Shown in pieces: positions 1 to 7,526 of a stretch of DNA of 13,112 nt. Under the pieces are notes generated by a model. That model was not told the DNA's origin. It did not search any database and saw nothing but the letters and a program-made list of their open reading frames with translations. The stretch is taken from assembly GCA_937128785.1 (NCBI GenBank), contig CAKZMS010000029.1, forward strand, positions 1 to 13,112, in the 5' to 3' direction. The position numbers were made by a program, and so were the translations under genes. Source of the DNA: an uncultured Opitutaceae bacterium. GTDB taxonomy: Bacteria; Verrucomicrobiota; Verrucomicrobiia; Opitutales; Opitutaceae. Numbering within the stretch: position 1 is the first letter of the stretch; the number at the start of each line of letters is the position of its first letter.

Positions 1-797
1 GCTGGTCGAGTCATCCGTTTAAACTCGCGCTCGACCGCAAAGCCCTGTGATTCCAAAAACCGCTGGAAGGCGATCTGTCGGACTGGAACATCAAGGTAAA
101 CGGGGCCAGCCCACTCACTCAGCGCAGCGGCAACCAGCGACTGGGCCATGGCGGTATCGCTGGCAAACAAAGGGCCGATCTGTCCGGCCACGCGGCCTTC
201 GCGACCCAGCACCATTCCGCGCAAACGGCCCGCCGCATCACGCGTTCCCCATGCCGCCTCGGGCATTCGGCGGAGGCGGTCCCGCAGCATGGAGCTCCTC
301 TTGAATCCACTGCAACGGGCATCGAGTTCCGCGAACTCAGCATGGTTGGTTGCTTCCAGCCTCCTACACCGCGAGACGTCGGATCCGAAATCGGGTTCTG
401 GACAGAACATGCGCGCAATGCACTCGTCACCGGCGAACCCCATCTGCGCGTAAACAGGTTCACCCAGATGGGTGGCATCCAAGGCCGGAGCCATGCCACG
501 GGCTTCCGCGTCCTCAATCGCACGCTGCATCAAGGTTCGAGCGAAACCCTGACCACGACAGGACTTAGCCACGATCACCATCGCAATCCAACAGCTGGCC
601 GGCGGCAGATCCCACGCAACCGTCGTCCCGACCAATCCTCGGTCTCCCCAATCCAGTCCGTATGCATGGGCGTGGTTGAGAAAGAACCGCCAGTCGTTGG
701 CCGTCTGGTTCCAGTTGGCCTCCGTGGAAAGTTCGAGGGCTCGCGGCAAGTCTTCCAGCCCCAACATTCGGATCCTTGGTTTGGCTTCGTTCACCAC
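1..797 (-). CDS. GNAT family N-acetyltransferase, two-domain, 3' end cut by window edge
   Basis: Predicted acetyl-CoA-dependent N-acetyltransferase; the acceptor is unknown. Reading from 797 leftwards, the frame stays open for 265 codons and leaves the window, so only a short C-terminal piece is missing. Residues 8-130 look like a GNAT domain: first strand RIRML, WNQTANDW in the first helices, the acetyl-CoA loop CRGQGFA (80-86, fitting R-x-x-G-x-A), then LDAT and the closing QMGF. Residues 145-263 resemble the second GNAT-like domain found in such proteins (Acetyltransf_18 type), with IGPLFA, YLDVP and a terminal FKRM. The start is uncertain. GTG at 797 keeps the whole first strand. ATG at 767 follows AAGG but removes part of that strand. 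ATG at 869 shares its CATG with the start of the divergent TetR gene and would leave no room for a promoter. Family assignment is solid; function is open. Confidence 0.8.
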   Translation of the reverse strand, partial: MVNEAKPRIRMLGLEDLPRALELSTEANWNQTANDWRFFLNHAHAYGLDWGDRGLVGTTVAWDLPPASCWIAMVIVAKSCRGQGFARTLMQRAIEDAEARGMAPALDATHLGEPVYAQMGFAGDECIARMFCPEPDFGSDVSRCRRLEATNHAEFAELDARCSGFKRSSMLRDRLRRMPEAAWGTRDAAGRLRGMVLGREGRVAGQIGPLFASDTAMAQSLVAAALSEWAGPVYLDVPVRQIAFQRFLESQGFAVEREFKRMTRP

Positions 798-867
798 CCG
801 GAAACCATCCCGATGACCGATTCCGCGTTGCAAACAAATACCTCGGACCGAAGCCTCTATTTCGTCC

Positions 868-1500
868 ATGGCTGCCCGCTCCAAGTCTCCTCCCGCCCGC
901 TCCGCCGATTCGCGAGACCATCTCTTACAGACGGCAATCCGCCTGTTTTCCGCCCATGGATATGACGGTGCTTCAGTCAACGACATCGTGGTCGCGGCCG
1001 GGATGAGCAAGCGCATGGTTTACCATTACTTTCAAAGTAAGGGACGCCTGTATCAGGAGGCGGTATTCTTCGCCTTCAACGCCTTGTCCGAAATGGAAAA
1101 TAAAGCGGTGGCCCGAGCCGAGGGCTTGGAAAGCGGCGTGCTCAATCTCATCCACGTCTATTTCGAATTTCCGCGCCAGCATCCGAATTTTTCGCGACTC
1201 CTGCGCTGGGAAAATCTCAACGACGGACAAGGCATCAAGGATTCGCCTTTCCCGCTGTCCAAGGACCACGTGACCCGCTTTCTCAAGCAGGCGATCAAAG
1301 CGGAAGCCAACGGCAAAACCTGGCGATCAGACCTGGAAGCCAACCAACTGCTCATCACCATCATTGGCCTCTGCCAAGTCTACGTCTCCCACCGCTACAC
1401 CCTTTCGCAGGGCCTGCACCGCAATCTCGGTTCCCCCGCGGCCATCAAACGCGGCATCGCCAACGCCGCCCACTACCTCCTCGCCGGCATGCGGCCGTGA
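868..1500 (+). CDS. TetR/AcrR family transcriptional regulator
   Basis: Predicted ligand-responsive DNA-binding repressor of 210 aa, a normal length for the family. The N-terminal domain begins near residue 16 (RDHLLQTAIRLFSAHGYDG), with the helix-turn-helix at about 37-57 (VNDIVVAAGMSKRMVYHYF) followed by SKGRLYQEA. The C-terminal ligand/dimer domain contains HPNFSRLLRWENLNDG, which resembles the C-terminal domain of RutR-like members; this is a recalled similarity, not a search result. The ATG at 868 fits the family because it leaves only a short polar lead before helix 1; no Shine-Dalgarno is visible. It is divergent from the acetyltransferase gene, the classic arrangement for control of a neighbour, so that gene is its likeliest target. 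It is not adjacent to the RND pump genes at the other end of the window, so control of the pump is not supported. Inducer unknown. Confidence 0.9.
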   Translation: MAARSKSPPARSADSRDHLLQTAIRLFSAHGYDGASVNDIVVAAGMSKRMVYHYFQSKGRLYQEAVFFAFNALSEMENKAVARAEGLESGVLNLIHVYFEFPRQHPNFSRLLRWENLNDGQGIKDSPFPLSKDHVTRFLKQAIKAEANGKTWRSDLEANQLLITIIGLCQVYVSHRYTLSQGLHRNLGSPAAIKRGIANAAHYLLAGMRP

Positions 1501-1518
1501 ACCAGCAAAGTGAAAACT

Positions 1519-1587
1519 GTCGGGCATAAAGCCCGACCCACCCTCAAGTTCCATGGCTTTGCTTGTGGGTCGGGCTTTATGCCCGAC
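1519..1587. repeat. Bipartite palindromic repeat, copy 1
   Basis: Two perfectly complementary 22-bp arms (1519-1540 and 1566-1587) flank a 25-bp spacer. Each arm also folds on itself: GTCGGGC-ATAAA-GCCCGAC is a 7-bp stem with a 5-nt loop, plus a CCA tail. It lies between the convergent TetR and isomerase genes, where a strong hairpin could also stop transcription from either side, although no T-run follows. Two further copies occur at 7527-7597 and 11126-11191. The layout resembles REP/BIME elements mobilised by RAYT-type transposases elsewhere in a genome; that link is inference. Confidence 0.85.
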
Positions 1588-1645
1588 ATCGTTGTCTCTC
1601 AGCGAGAGGCTACACCGAACACGCAAACGGCCCTCCCAAGCGATG

Positions 1646-1664
1646 TGTCATCTAATAGATGACA
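1646..1664. other. Short perfect hairpin near the isomerase stop codon
   Basis: TGTCATCT-AAT-AGATGACA is an 8-bp perfect inverted repeat with a 3-nt loop, 16 bp beyond the stop codon of the isomerase gene in the gap between two convergent genes. It is AT-richer than its surroundings. It could be part of a terminator or a protein-binding site; the lack of a clean T-run after it on either strand argues against a classic intrinsic terminator. Function unassigned. Confidence 0.45.
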
Positions 1665-1679
1665 TGTAGCTGTTTCACT

Positions 1680-2492
1680 TCACCACCAGCTGGATTCCCG
1701 CGCCGCGCGCAACGCTTCCTCCAATGACGGCAAATACGGGTGCCACTTGCGGCCCCACTCCAGGCTGAGCGGACCACCGTAGCCGTCCGTGATCAATTGA
1801 TCACGGAGCACGCCCATGGGAAACATTCCTTCCCCCGGCAGCGTGTGGGTGAAAGCCCGTCCTTCCGGTCCACCCGGAACTCCATCCTTCACGTGAATGT
1901 GGATGACGTGGTCCTGAATCATCGCCCAGGTCTCCAAAGGATCTTCATCCCCCTTAGACCAGGTGTGAAAAGCATCCCACAAGATGGCCGTATGCGCCGG
2001 AGCCGCCCGCATGAAACGCTGCACCGCCGCGCCCGTGATCAGCGTGTCATGCGTTTCGATCATGAGCAGGCTTCCCCAACCGTGGTCAGTCCGCTGCTGT
2101 TGCCACCATTGCAAACGAGCCAGGCCCTTCGCGATATGCTCATCGTCGAGCGTCTCCCCGCCGTCGAAAACGCGAATGGGCACACCCCCCAATGCCTCCG
2201 CCCACGGCGCAAGGGCGAGCAGCTCATCTTCCCCTTCCTGGTCGTCCGCCATGAGCCGGCACGACGCATCCAAGGCCACGACCCGAACATGCGTCGAGGT
2301 CACGTAATCCCGCAAGGTCTGCGGGCGGTCGAAGTGTTTGGCGAAGTAGGCCGGCAGATCAATTTGGCCACCGAGGGTGCGCAGCTCCACGGCCGGCAAC
2401 CGATGGCGAATCGCCAAATCCAAAACCTCCGGCAGTTCCAGTTCGGCACAACCGAGGCTGGAGAACGCCAACTGATAATGCGTTTCGAGCAT
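1680..2492 (-). CDS. Sugar phosphate isomerase/epimerase-like TIM-barrel protein
   Basis: A 270-aa cytoplasmic protein of the xylose isomerase-like TIM-barrel superfamily (AP_endonuc_2 type); family members isomerise or epimerise sugars and related acids with a divalent metal. It has no signal peptide. Candidate metal ligands sit at the ends of barrel strands in the usual order: E146 (LLMIETHD), D173 (LWDAFHTW), H200 (HIHVKDG) and E245 (LSLEWGRKWHPYL). Length is typical. Its ATG is 3 bp after the stop codon of the lyase gene, so the two are almost certainly co-transcribed and may be translationally coupled. From that context it probably processes a sugar or uronate released by the lyase. The superfamily is functionally broad, and the exact substrate, or even whether it is an isomerase, cannot be read from the sequence. 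Confidence 0.88.
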   Translation of the reverse strand: MLETHYQLAFSSLGCAELELPEVLDLAIRHRLPAVELRTLGGQIDLPAYFAKHFDRPQTLRDYVTSTHVRVVALDASCRLMADDQEGEDELLALAPWAEALGGVPIRVFDGGETLDDEHIAKGLARLQWWQQQRTDHGWGSLLMIETHDTLITGAAVQRFMRAAPAHTAILWDAFHTWSKGDEDPLETWAMIQDHVIHIHVKDGVPGGPEGRAFTHTLPGEGMFPMGVLRDQLITDGYGGPLSLEWGRKWHPYLPSLEEALRAARESSWW

Positions 2493-2495
2493 GCT

Positions 2496-4607
2496 TTAGA
2501 TCGTGGCCGAAATTTCCGGCCTGTCACCTTTATCCAAAATCCGCACGCGGCCGGTGCGACCCGGGCCACCTACCGACACCTCGCTCGCTTCGCCCACTTC
2601 GCGAATCTCGATGGGCAACGCCGCATTTCCCGAGCGCGCCAGGCTCACGGCCGAAACCATCGTGGTCGCCATGGTCTTCCGCGTGGAGCGCTGCACCACA
2701 AACGGATTCTGCTTGGCGCGGTCTTCCGGAATCGGGAGTTGCTCCACCGCCAGGGAGAAGGGCTCGCGACAATACACCTTGCCCGCGGCAAACGCGCCCG
2801 GACGGCGAATGGTAAACTCATCATCCTTCGCCGTGAGGATCGCCTGCCCGTCCCAGTTGTAGCCAAAGTAGCGGGCTTCGTAGATGGACTCCTCGCGGTA
2901 TTTGGTGAATCGATCCACCACAACCACCGCCGGCAGATCATAGAATACCACGATTGCGCGCACGACCGCCCGCGTGTTGTAGTTTTTGACCCGATACGGC
3001 TGCGTGGCGTCGCTTATCCACCAATCATAACCGGAGCCTGATTTGTGGTCAGTGATCCGGGCCTGGCAGATCGTCTTATTGGTGCCCTCCACGCCGTTGT
3101 TGTAGAGATGGCCTTCGCCGTCGATCAGCACCGCGCTGTGCCCGGCCGATTCCCGCATAATCCAGGACGGGTCATGAAAGTTGTAAGGCGGGCGGATCGG
3201 ATCGGCGATCAACTGCTCGCCAAATGCTTTCACGATCAGGCTGTTCCGATCGCCATGCTCATGGTTGTAGCCCACGCCGCTGCGCAAACTCACCACGAGG
3301 TCCTTGGGTTCATACCCGGTGCGCGCCACGATCCACTGCAGGTCGGAATACCACGTCTTGGCCTCCGCCTTGGGCTCAACGGGCTTGACCGTGTCATCGT
3401 AGTAAATGAACGACCAAATCGTATCCAAAGCCCCGAGGTTTTCGCCGAACCACTGCGCCCGGCCGTCGCGATTCTTCCGTGCCACCCAGCACGGCACCGC
3501 TGTGCGCAGCTCGAACCGACCGGTCTTGTAGTCGTTGTTCATCATCTCGCGCGGCCGCCCATTGTCGCCAATGTTCACCACTTCGTAAGGATTCTCATCC
3601 GTCGCCATCGAGAGTTGCAGGTAGGACTCCACGTTGCCCGACCAATTGATGTCCAACTCGAGCGGGAGCACGCCACTCGTGTTCAATGCCTGCAGGCCGA
3701 CGATGATGCTGCGCGTCGTGTAATCCGCGTAGTGCACGCCCTCACCATAACCGCCGTCGGGCAGGTAGATTTGCTCGAACGCCTTGAGATGCGAAACGGC
3801 CATCTCCAACCAACGATCAATCTGCGAGTGGTCCTCCCCGTAGAGCGCGATCGTCGATAGCCCCACCGCCAACGCACCGGCCGGTTTGGCCCGCAAATTG
3901 GTGTCCTGCGTGATCTCCGGACGCCGCCAACTGTCGTTGGGAAACTTCAGTCGTTCGGCTCCCACCGGGGTCGCCGGATTCACATCCCACCCTCGATACT
4001 CCCGCGGGTAGCGCACGTTGTGCAGCCCGGTGAAACAGGGCTCACAGCCTTTTTCGCCCAGGGCCTTGATCCATTCCTTGCGTTCCTCCTTGGAGAGATA
4101 ATCGCCGAGATAATCGATCGCGCAGGATACCGCAATGGTCGTGCTCGACGCCCGTTGCACCGCCACCACTTTCTCGCCGCCCTCGAGAAAGAAATCCCAC
4201 ACCGGAAACTTCATGATCGCCCGCACGCACTCCAACGCCAATTCGGCCGCATCGGCGTCGCCGGTCATCAGATAGATCCACGCCATGTATTCCGCGCGAT
4301 CCCCGGCCCGGACGATGTCCCGCAAGGGGTCGTTGTAATTGATTTCCTCGCGCAGAAACGTCCGCTCCTCCTCACGATCGATCCGCATCAGCCCTTCGCG
4401 TAATCCCACGAACCGCGGATGGTTCGCCCAGCGATCCCGCATGCCCGGCAAATCCTCGGCCGTGAAAAACAATTTTGGGCCCTCTCCCTCCTTTATCGAC
4501 TGCCCCCACCAGCGATCCGGAGCCGCCATGGCGCTGCCCGCCGCAGCCACGACCGGAGTGGCGCCAAATAGTTTCAGGATCTCACGGCGGGAGTAAAAAT
4601 AAGGCAT
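2496..4607 (-). CDS. Heparinase II/III-like polysaccharide lyase, Tat-exported
   Basis: Predicted exported lyase of 703 aa that would cleave an acidic polysaccharide by beta-elimination. The N-terminus is a Tat signal: SRREILKLFG at 6-15, then a hydrophobic Ala-rich stretch ending near SAMAAP (25-30). Residues 45-400 match the alpha-helical toroid of the superfamily, including DGGYGEGVHYADYT (284-297), where the catalytic tyrosine (Y293 or Y296) is expected. Residues 430-700 match the beta-sandwich heparinase II/III domain, starting with NHEHGDRNS (448-456), whose His/Asp usually bind metal. The start at 4607 puts the Tat motif at the very N-terminus; an upstream in-frame codon at 4730 would add 41 unlikely residues and run through the GTAACC-N4-GGTTAC palindrome. 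First gene of an operon with the isomerase. Superfamily assignment is strong; glycosaminoglycan, alginate or another uronic polymer all remain possible substrates. Confidence 0.9.
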   Translation of the reverse strand: MPYFYSRREILKLFGATPVVAAAGSAMAAPDRWWGQSIKEGEGPKLFFTAEDLPGMRDRWANHPRFVGLREGLMRIDREEERTFLREEINYNDPLRDIVRAGDRAEYMAWIYLMTGDADAAELALECVRAIMKFPVWDFFLEGGEKVVAVQRASSTTIAVSCAIDYLGDYLSKEERKEWIKALGEKGCEPCFTGLHNVRYPREYRGWDVNPATPVGAERLKFPNDSWRRPEITQDTNLRAKPAGALAVGLSTIALYGEDHSQIDRWLEMAVSHLKAFEQIYLPDGGYGEGVHYADYTTRSIIVGLQALNTSGVLPLELDINWSGNVESYLQLSMATDENPYEVVNIGDNGRPREMMNNDYKTGRFELRTAVPCWVARKNRDGRAQWFGENLGALDTIWSFIYYDDTVKPVEPKAEAKTWYSDLQWIVARTGYEPKDLVVSLRSGVGYNHEHGDRNSLIVKAFGEQLIADPIRPPYNFHDPSWIMRESAGHSAVLIDGEGHLYNNGVEGTNKTICQARITDHKSGSGYDWWISDATQPYRVKNYNTRAVVRAIVVFYDLPAVVVVDRFTKYREESIYEARYFGYNWDGQAILTAKDDEFTIRRPGAFAAGKVYCREPFSLAVEQLPIPEDRAKQNPFVVQRSTRKTMATTMVSAVSLARSGNAALPIEIREVGEASEVSVGGPGRTGRVRILDKGDRPEISATI

Positions 4608-4670
4608 GGCGGAGGTGCGGCCGAAGCCGCGGTGGAGGGATGAAATTTCAGACCAAGTCGCTGGTTGCGT

Positions 4671-4685
4671 CGGTTCGAGGAACCG
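4671..4685. promoter_or_regulatory. Candidate operator CGGTTC-N3-GAACCG
   Basis: A perfect 6-bp inverted repeat with a 3-bp spacer (CGGTTC GAG GAACCG) in the 179-bp divergent control region, 64 bp upstream of the lyase start and about 100 bp upstream of the aminotransferase start. I saw no second copy in the window. The position is suitable for a repressor site, but a single short palindrome in GC-rich DNA may be chance. Confidence 0.35.
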
Positions 4686-4721
4686 GGAAAAACCAAGGCC
4701 GATTCCACCGCCGGCGCAAGG

Positions 4722-4737
4722 GTAACCCATCGGTTAC
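4722..4737. promoter_or_regulatory. Candidate shared operator GTAACC-N4-GGTTAC, site 1
   Basis: A perfect 6+6 bp palindrome with spacer CATC between the divergent lyase and aminotransferase genes. It lies 49 bp before the aminotransferase ATG and 114 bp before the lyase ATG. The same half-sites with the same spacing recur at 9480-9495 upstream of the symporter. Read on the minus strand, the two sites share a little more: GTAACCG-N3-GGTTACC. Together they suggest one regulator for the lyase/isomerase operon, the aminotransferase and the symporter. The regulator itself is not identified; the local TetR gene is separated from both sites by other genes. Confidence 0.6.
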
Positions 4738-4786
4738 TTTGCCCTCGCCGGTCTGATCGTGTTGCGCAAGTTTGAGCCCTGCCACC

Positions 4787-6007
4787 ATGTCCGACTCCGC
4801 CTCTACCCCTATTGTCGATGAACCCTTCCCGCTACCCCGGCGCTGGGGAGCCGAGGAAACCGAGCGTCTCGCCGCGGCCATGCAGCAGCAATCCCTTTTC
4901 TACTGGAAGGGGCCTCAAACCGAGGCACTGCTCGCCGCCTTCCGCGACATCTATCCCCTGCAACATCTGTTCCCCTGTTCATCAGGCACGGCTTCAGTGC
5001 ACCTGGCCATTGCCGCCTGCAAATTCAAACCCGGCGCTGAAGTATTGGTCCCCGCGATCACGGACATGGGCTCCTGCATCGGCATACTCCACCAGTTGCT
5101 GGTGCCCGTCTTCGTCGATATCGACCCGCGCACCTACAACGTCCCGCCAGAGAAGCTGAAAGCCGCCATCACGCCCCGAACCAAAGCCATTCTGGCCGTT
5201 CACCTCACCGGCACACCCGTCGACCTCGATGCCTATCGCGACATCGCCGACGAACACGACCTCGTGCTCATCGAAGACTGCGCCCAAGCGTGGGGCACGA
5301 AATACGGCGACCGCTACACCGGCACGGTGGGGGATTTGGCCTGTTGGTCCTTCAATGACTACAAACACCTGTCCTGTGGCGACGGTGGTATGGTGGGCAC
5401 CAATGACGACGCCATCGGTCTGCATCTCGGTAAATGGGGCGACAAGTGCTACAACCGCATCACCGGAATCCGTAACCCCGACGAACTCGCCTACAATTAT
5501 CGTATGAGCGAACCACTGTCGGCGGTATGCACCGCCCAGATGGGCAAGCACGACGCCATCGTCGGTCCCCGCACCGCCCGCGGACGCCAGTTGAACGCCG
5601 CCTTGGCTGATGTGCCCGGCGTCCTGCCACCGCACATCCGGGAAGAAGACACCCCCACGTTCTACAACTACATCTTCCGCCTCGATCTGGAGCGGCTCGG
5701 CTGCAGCCAGGACGAGTTCATTGCCGCGCTCGTGGCCGAAGGCGTGAACGCTAACAGCTATTTGCCCGACCCCGTCTACCGCTACGACTTGTTTCAAAAC
5801 CACAATTTCTTCGCCGACACCTGGCCGGTCCGGGAAATGGGTCTAACCGAGATGGACTATACCAAAGTGGTTTGTCCCGAGTCCGAGAAGTTCCTCAACG
5901 ACTGCGTCCAGCTGCCGTTCAACGAAGCCATGACCGAATCCTACATCGCCAAGGTCGCCCGCGCCATCCGCACCGTCGCAAGCCGTCTACTGAAACCGTC
6001 AGCCTGA
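4787..6007 (+). CDS. DegT/DnrJ/EryC1/StrS-family PLP-dependent aminotransferase
   Basis: A 406-aa cytoplasmic PLP enzyme of the sugar aminotransferase class. Visible landmarks: CSSGTASVHLA (64-74) for the phosphate-binding turn, IEDCAQAWG (162-170) with D164 contacting the PLP pyridine nitrogen, and SFNDYKHLSCGDGG (188-201) with K193 as the Schiff-base lysine. Length is normal. ATG 4787 is preferred; a TTG at 4772 would add five residues. In antibiotic and surface-glycan loci such enzymes aminate keto sugars, usually on nucleotide carriers, but no nucleotide-sugar gene is visible here. In this context it may act on a free keto sugar or inositol-like intermediate, or work in the deaminating direction on an imported amino sugar; both are inference. 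It starts 49 bp after the candidate operator and is followed by the transglutaminase-like gene in the same direction. Confidence 0.9.
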   Translation: MSDSASTPIVDEPFPLPRRWGAEETERLAAAMQQQSLFYWKGPQTEALLAAFRDIYPLQHLFPCSSGTASVHLAIAACKFKPGAEVLVPAITDMGSCIGILHQLLVPVFVDIDPRTYNVPPEKLKAAITPRTKAILAVHLTGTPVDLDAYRDIADEHDLVLIEDCAQAWGTKYGDRYTGTVGDLACWSFNDYKHLSCGDGGMVGTNDDAIGLHLGKWGDKCYNRITGIRNPDELAYNYRMSEPLSAVCTAQMGKHDAIVGPRTARGRQLNAALADVPGVLPPHIREEDTPTFYNYIFRLDLERLGCSQDEFIAALVAEGVNANSYLPDPVYRYDLFQNHNFFADTWPVREMGLTEMDYTKVVCPESEKFLNDCVQLPFNEAMTESYIAKVARAIRTVASRLLKPSA

Positions 6008-6015
6008 TTTTCTTA

Positions 6016-6101
6016 ACCACCGATTTCACGGATTAACACAGATCCACTCCACCGCAGTTTTTATGGAGATCTGATCCGTGAATGACTGAGTAATCTGTGG
6101 T
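6016..6101. repeat. Imperfect inverted repeat between aminotransferase and transglutaminase genes
   Basis: The arms are complementary in three blocks: 6016-6025 with 6092-6101 (9 of 10), 6025-6033 with 6074-6082 (TTCACGGAT, 9 of 9) and 6040-6044 with 6068-6072 (5 of 5). The right arm carries about 9 extra bases (6083-6091). The wording of the arms (ACCACNGATTNCACNGATTAACACAGAT style, degenerate) recalls a repeat type seen between genes in many environmental bacteria. It sits between two co-directional genes and may attenuate transcription into the second. Confidence 0.65.
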
Positions 6102-6136
6102 CAAAACAAACACCCGCCGCTCTAAACCTTTCCAAA

Positions 6137-7522
6137 ATGAATTTCTCTCCCCCCCGTCCCACCGGCACCCGACTCTCACGACGCGATATGCTCAAATTTC
6201 TGGCCGCCGCGCCGTTGGTCGCGGGGCCGTTGGCTGCCGGCATCGAACTGCCGTCCGATACCATATTCGTGCCCTCCAAGGGGATGCCCGATGTGTCGCT
6301 GCAAAACATCGGCCTGCCCGCCGACACCCGAATCCCGGTCGCCTGTAATCGCGACTACTGGGAACTTTACCCCACCGCGGAGACCATTGCGCTGGAGGGG
6401 ATCGAGCAACTCGACGAGGGCGTTGGCCTGCGCTTCATCTTCACCACCGAGAACTTTGATCTCGACCGGATCGACTTCACCAGCGAAGGACCCGTGGAGG
6501 TCACCGCGGAGGACCATGCCCTCGTGGTGGTCTTTCCCGAGGTCGTCAGCCTGACCCACCAGTCTGCCCGGGTGAAGTTCCACGGCGTGATGGCCGGCGG
6601 CGTGACGGCCGGCGGCGAACGTTCGCCCGAGTACTTCTTCAACCTGCAGTACAACTCCAACGCGCAGGACGCCGCCGCCGGCCGCACGATGTTTTCCCGG
6701 ATCGGTTTCCGGGAATCAAACCTCCGGCTCGCCTACTCCCACGTGGATGAATGGATCATGGAGAATCCCACCGACGAGGACCGCGCCTATGCTCGGAAAC
6801 AGTGGGGACGCTTGAAGGAGGGGCACGCCTCCACCTTCCCGCAGGCTCGCGCCATCATGCGCAACCTCATCACCACATTTGAGCCCCACCGGGGCACACC
6901 TTCCGATGCCATGGACGGCCTGCATCCCTTCCGCCAACTGGAGCGGCTCACCGACGGAGTCGATCGGTGCTGGTGCGCCAACATGGTCGAGATTTGCAGT
7001 CTCGCCTTCAACGCGCTGGACATCCCCTGCCGCCTCGTGCGCATGCGCCATACCTACCACAATGCCGACCCTCAACAGCCGGGCAAGGAATTCGAGTTCA
7101 TGCTGTGCGGGGGGCATACCATCGCCGAGGTCTATGACGATTCGACCCAACAGTGGTATTACCTGGACCCCAGCCAGCGCATCGTCGGAGTGAAGGATTC
7201 AGCCGGCGAATACCTCAATTTCTTCGAGTTGCATCTGCAGGTAAACCAACCCCACCGCAACACCGGCCTCGTCCTCGACGCGGTGGACCCGGCCAATGGC
7301 CAAATCATTCCGGAGACCTGGGCCGAAAGCCCCCGCCAGCCCAACCTCGCCCACTTCGCCCGCCGCGAACAACGCTTCTACTACTTCCGCCGCGACGCGC
7401 AGGCCCCGGGAACGCCGAGCTCCAGCTCGGCCCCACCCAGCAGAGAGTTTAACCACTACGCCATGGGCGCGCACCAGGCGCGCCCACGGCCGGAGGCTGT
7501 CTCGCAACCGCCGCCAGGATGA
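6137..7522 (+). CDS. Transglutaminase-like protein, Tat-exported
   Basis: Predicted exported enzyme of 461 aa with a papain-like transglutaminase fold. The N-terminus is a Tat signal: LSRRDMLKFLAAAP (13-26) then a short hydrophobic segment to LAAG. Residues 60-200 look like a beta-rich accessory region with no family I recognise. The catalytic domain covers about 235-350: RCWCANMVEICSLAFNALDI holds the nucleophile C280, 16 residues before the conserved IP(A/C)R turn as in the family; GGHTIAEVYD gives H327; YYLDPS gives D344. The C-H-D triad is therefore complete and activity is expected. Bacterial members are usually peptidases, amidases or cross-linkers. Being Tat-exported beside a lyase, it may cut peptide or amide groups from a glycan or glycopeptide; this is inference. 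The last 40 residues or so (from 423) are low-complexity and encoded by palindromic repeats, probably a late extension. No Shine-Dalgarno. Confidence 0.85.
   Translation: MNFSPPRPTGTRLSRRDMLKFLAAAPLVAGPLAAGIELPSDTIFVPSKGMPDVSLQNIGLPADTRIPVACNRDYWELYPTAETIALEGIEQLDEGVGLRFIFTTENFDLDRIDFTSEGPVEVTAEDHALVVVFPEVVSLTHQSARVKFHGVMAGGVTAGGERSPEYFFNLQYNSNAQDAAAGRTMFSRIGFRESNLRLAYSHVDEWIMENPTDEDRAYARKQWGRLKEGHASTFPQARAIMRNLITTFEPHRGTPSDAMDGLHPFRQLERLTDGVDRCWCANMVEICSLAFNALDIPCRLVRMRHTYHNADPQQPGKEFEFMLCGGHTIAEVYDDSTQQWYYLDPSQRIVGVKDSAGEYLNFFELHLQVNQPHRNTGLVLDAVDPANGQIIPETWAESPRQPNLAHFARREQRFYYFRRDAQAPGTPSSSSAPPSREFNHYAMGAHQARPRPEAVSQPPPG
7415..7430. repeat. Palindrome CCGAGCT-CC-AGCTCGG inside the 3' end of the transglutaminase gene
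   Basis: A perfect 7+7 bp inverted repeat with a 2-bp centre, translated as part of the low-complexity GTPSSSSAP tail. It looks like an inserted dispersed repeat that kept the frame open. Only one copy is visible in the window, so dispersal is an inference from its style and from the other palindromes beside it. Confidence 0.55.
7464..7486. repeat. Palindrome with 9-bp arms inside the 3' end of the transglutaminase gene
   Basis: Arms TGGGCGCGC (7464-7472) and its exact complement (7478-7486) enclose the 5-nt loop ACCAG, a very stable hairpin. It is translated as MGAHQARPR near the C-terminus. It ends 36 bp before the stop codon and follows another palindrome at 7415-7430, so this gene end has collected several such elements. 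Confidence 0.6.
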
Positions 7523-7526
7523 AACT

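Noticed and set aside
843..851. TCGG-A-CCGA palindrome just before the TetR start as its own operator
   Set aside because: It is only 4+4 bp in GC-rich DNA, has no second copy noticed, and overlaps possible coding sequence of the acetyltransferase.
868..1500. The TetR gene as regulator of the RND pump
   Set aside because: This is a common pairing, but here the genes are more than 8 kb apart with unrelated genes between them; the divergent acetyltransferase is the simpler partner.
1740..3041. Long open frame (433 codons) on the plus strand opposite the isomerase and lyase genes
   Set aside because: It is antisense to two well-supported genes, crosses their junction, and is rich in Arg/His with no recognisable domain; this is typical of mirror frames in GC-rich DNA.
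4608..4730. Upstream in-frame start for the lyase at 4730
   Set aside because: It would bury the Tat motif 46 residues inside the protein and would make the GTAACC palindrome coding; the start at 4607 puts the signal at the N-terminus.
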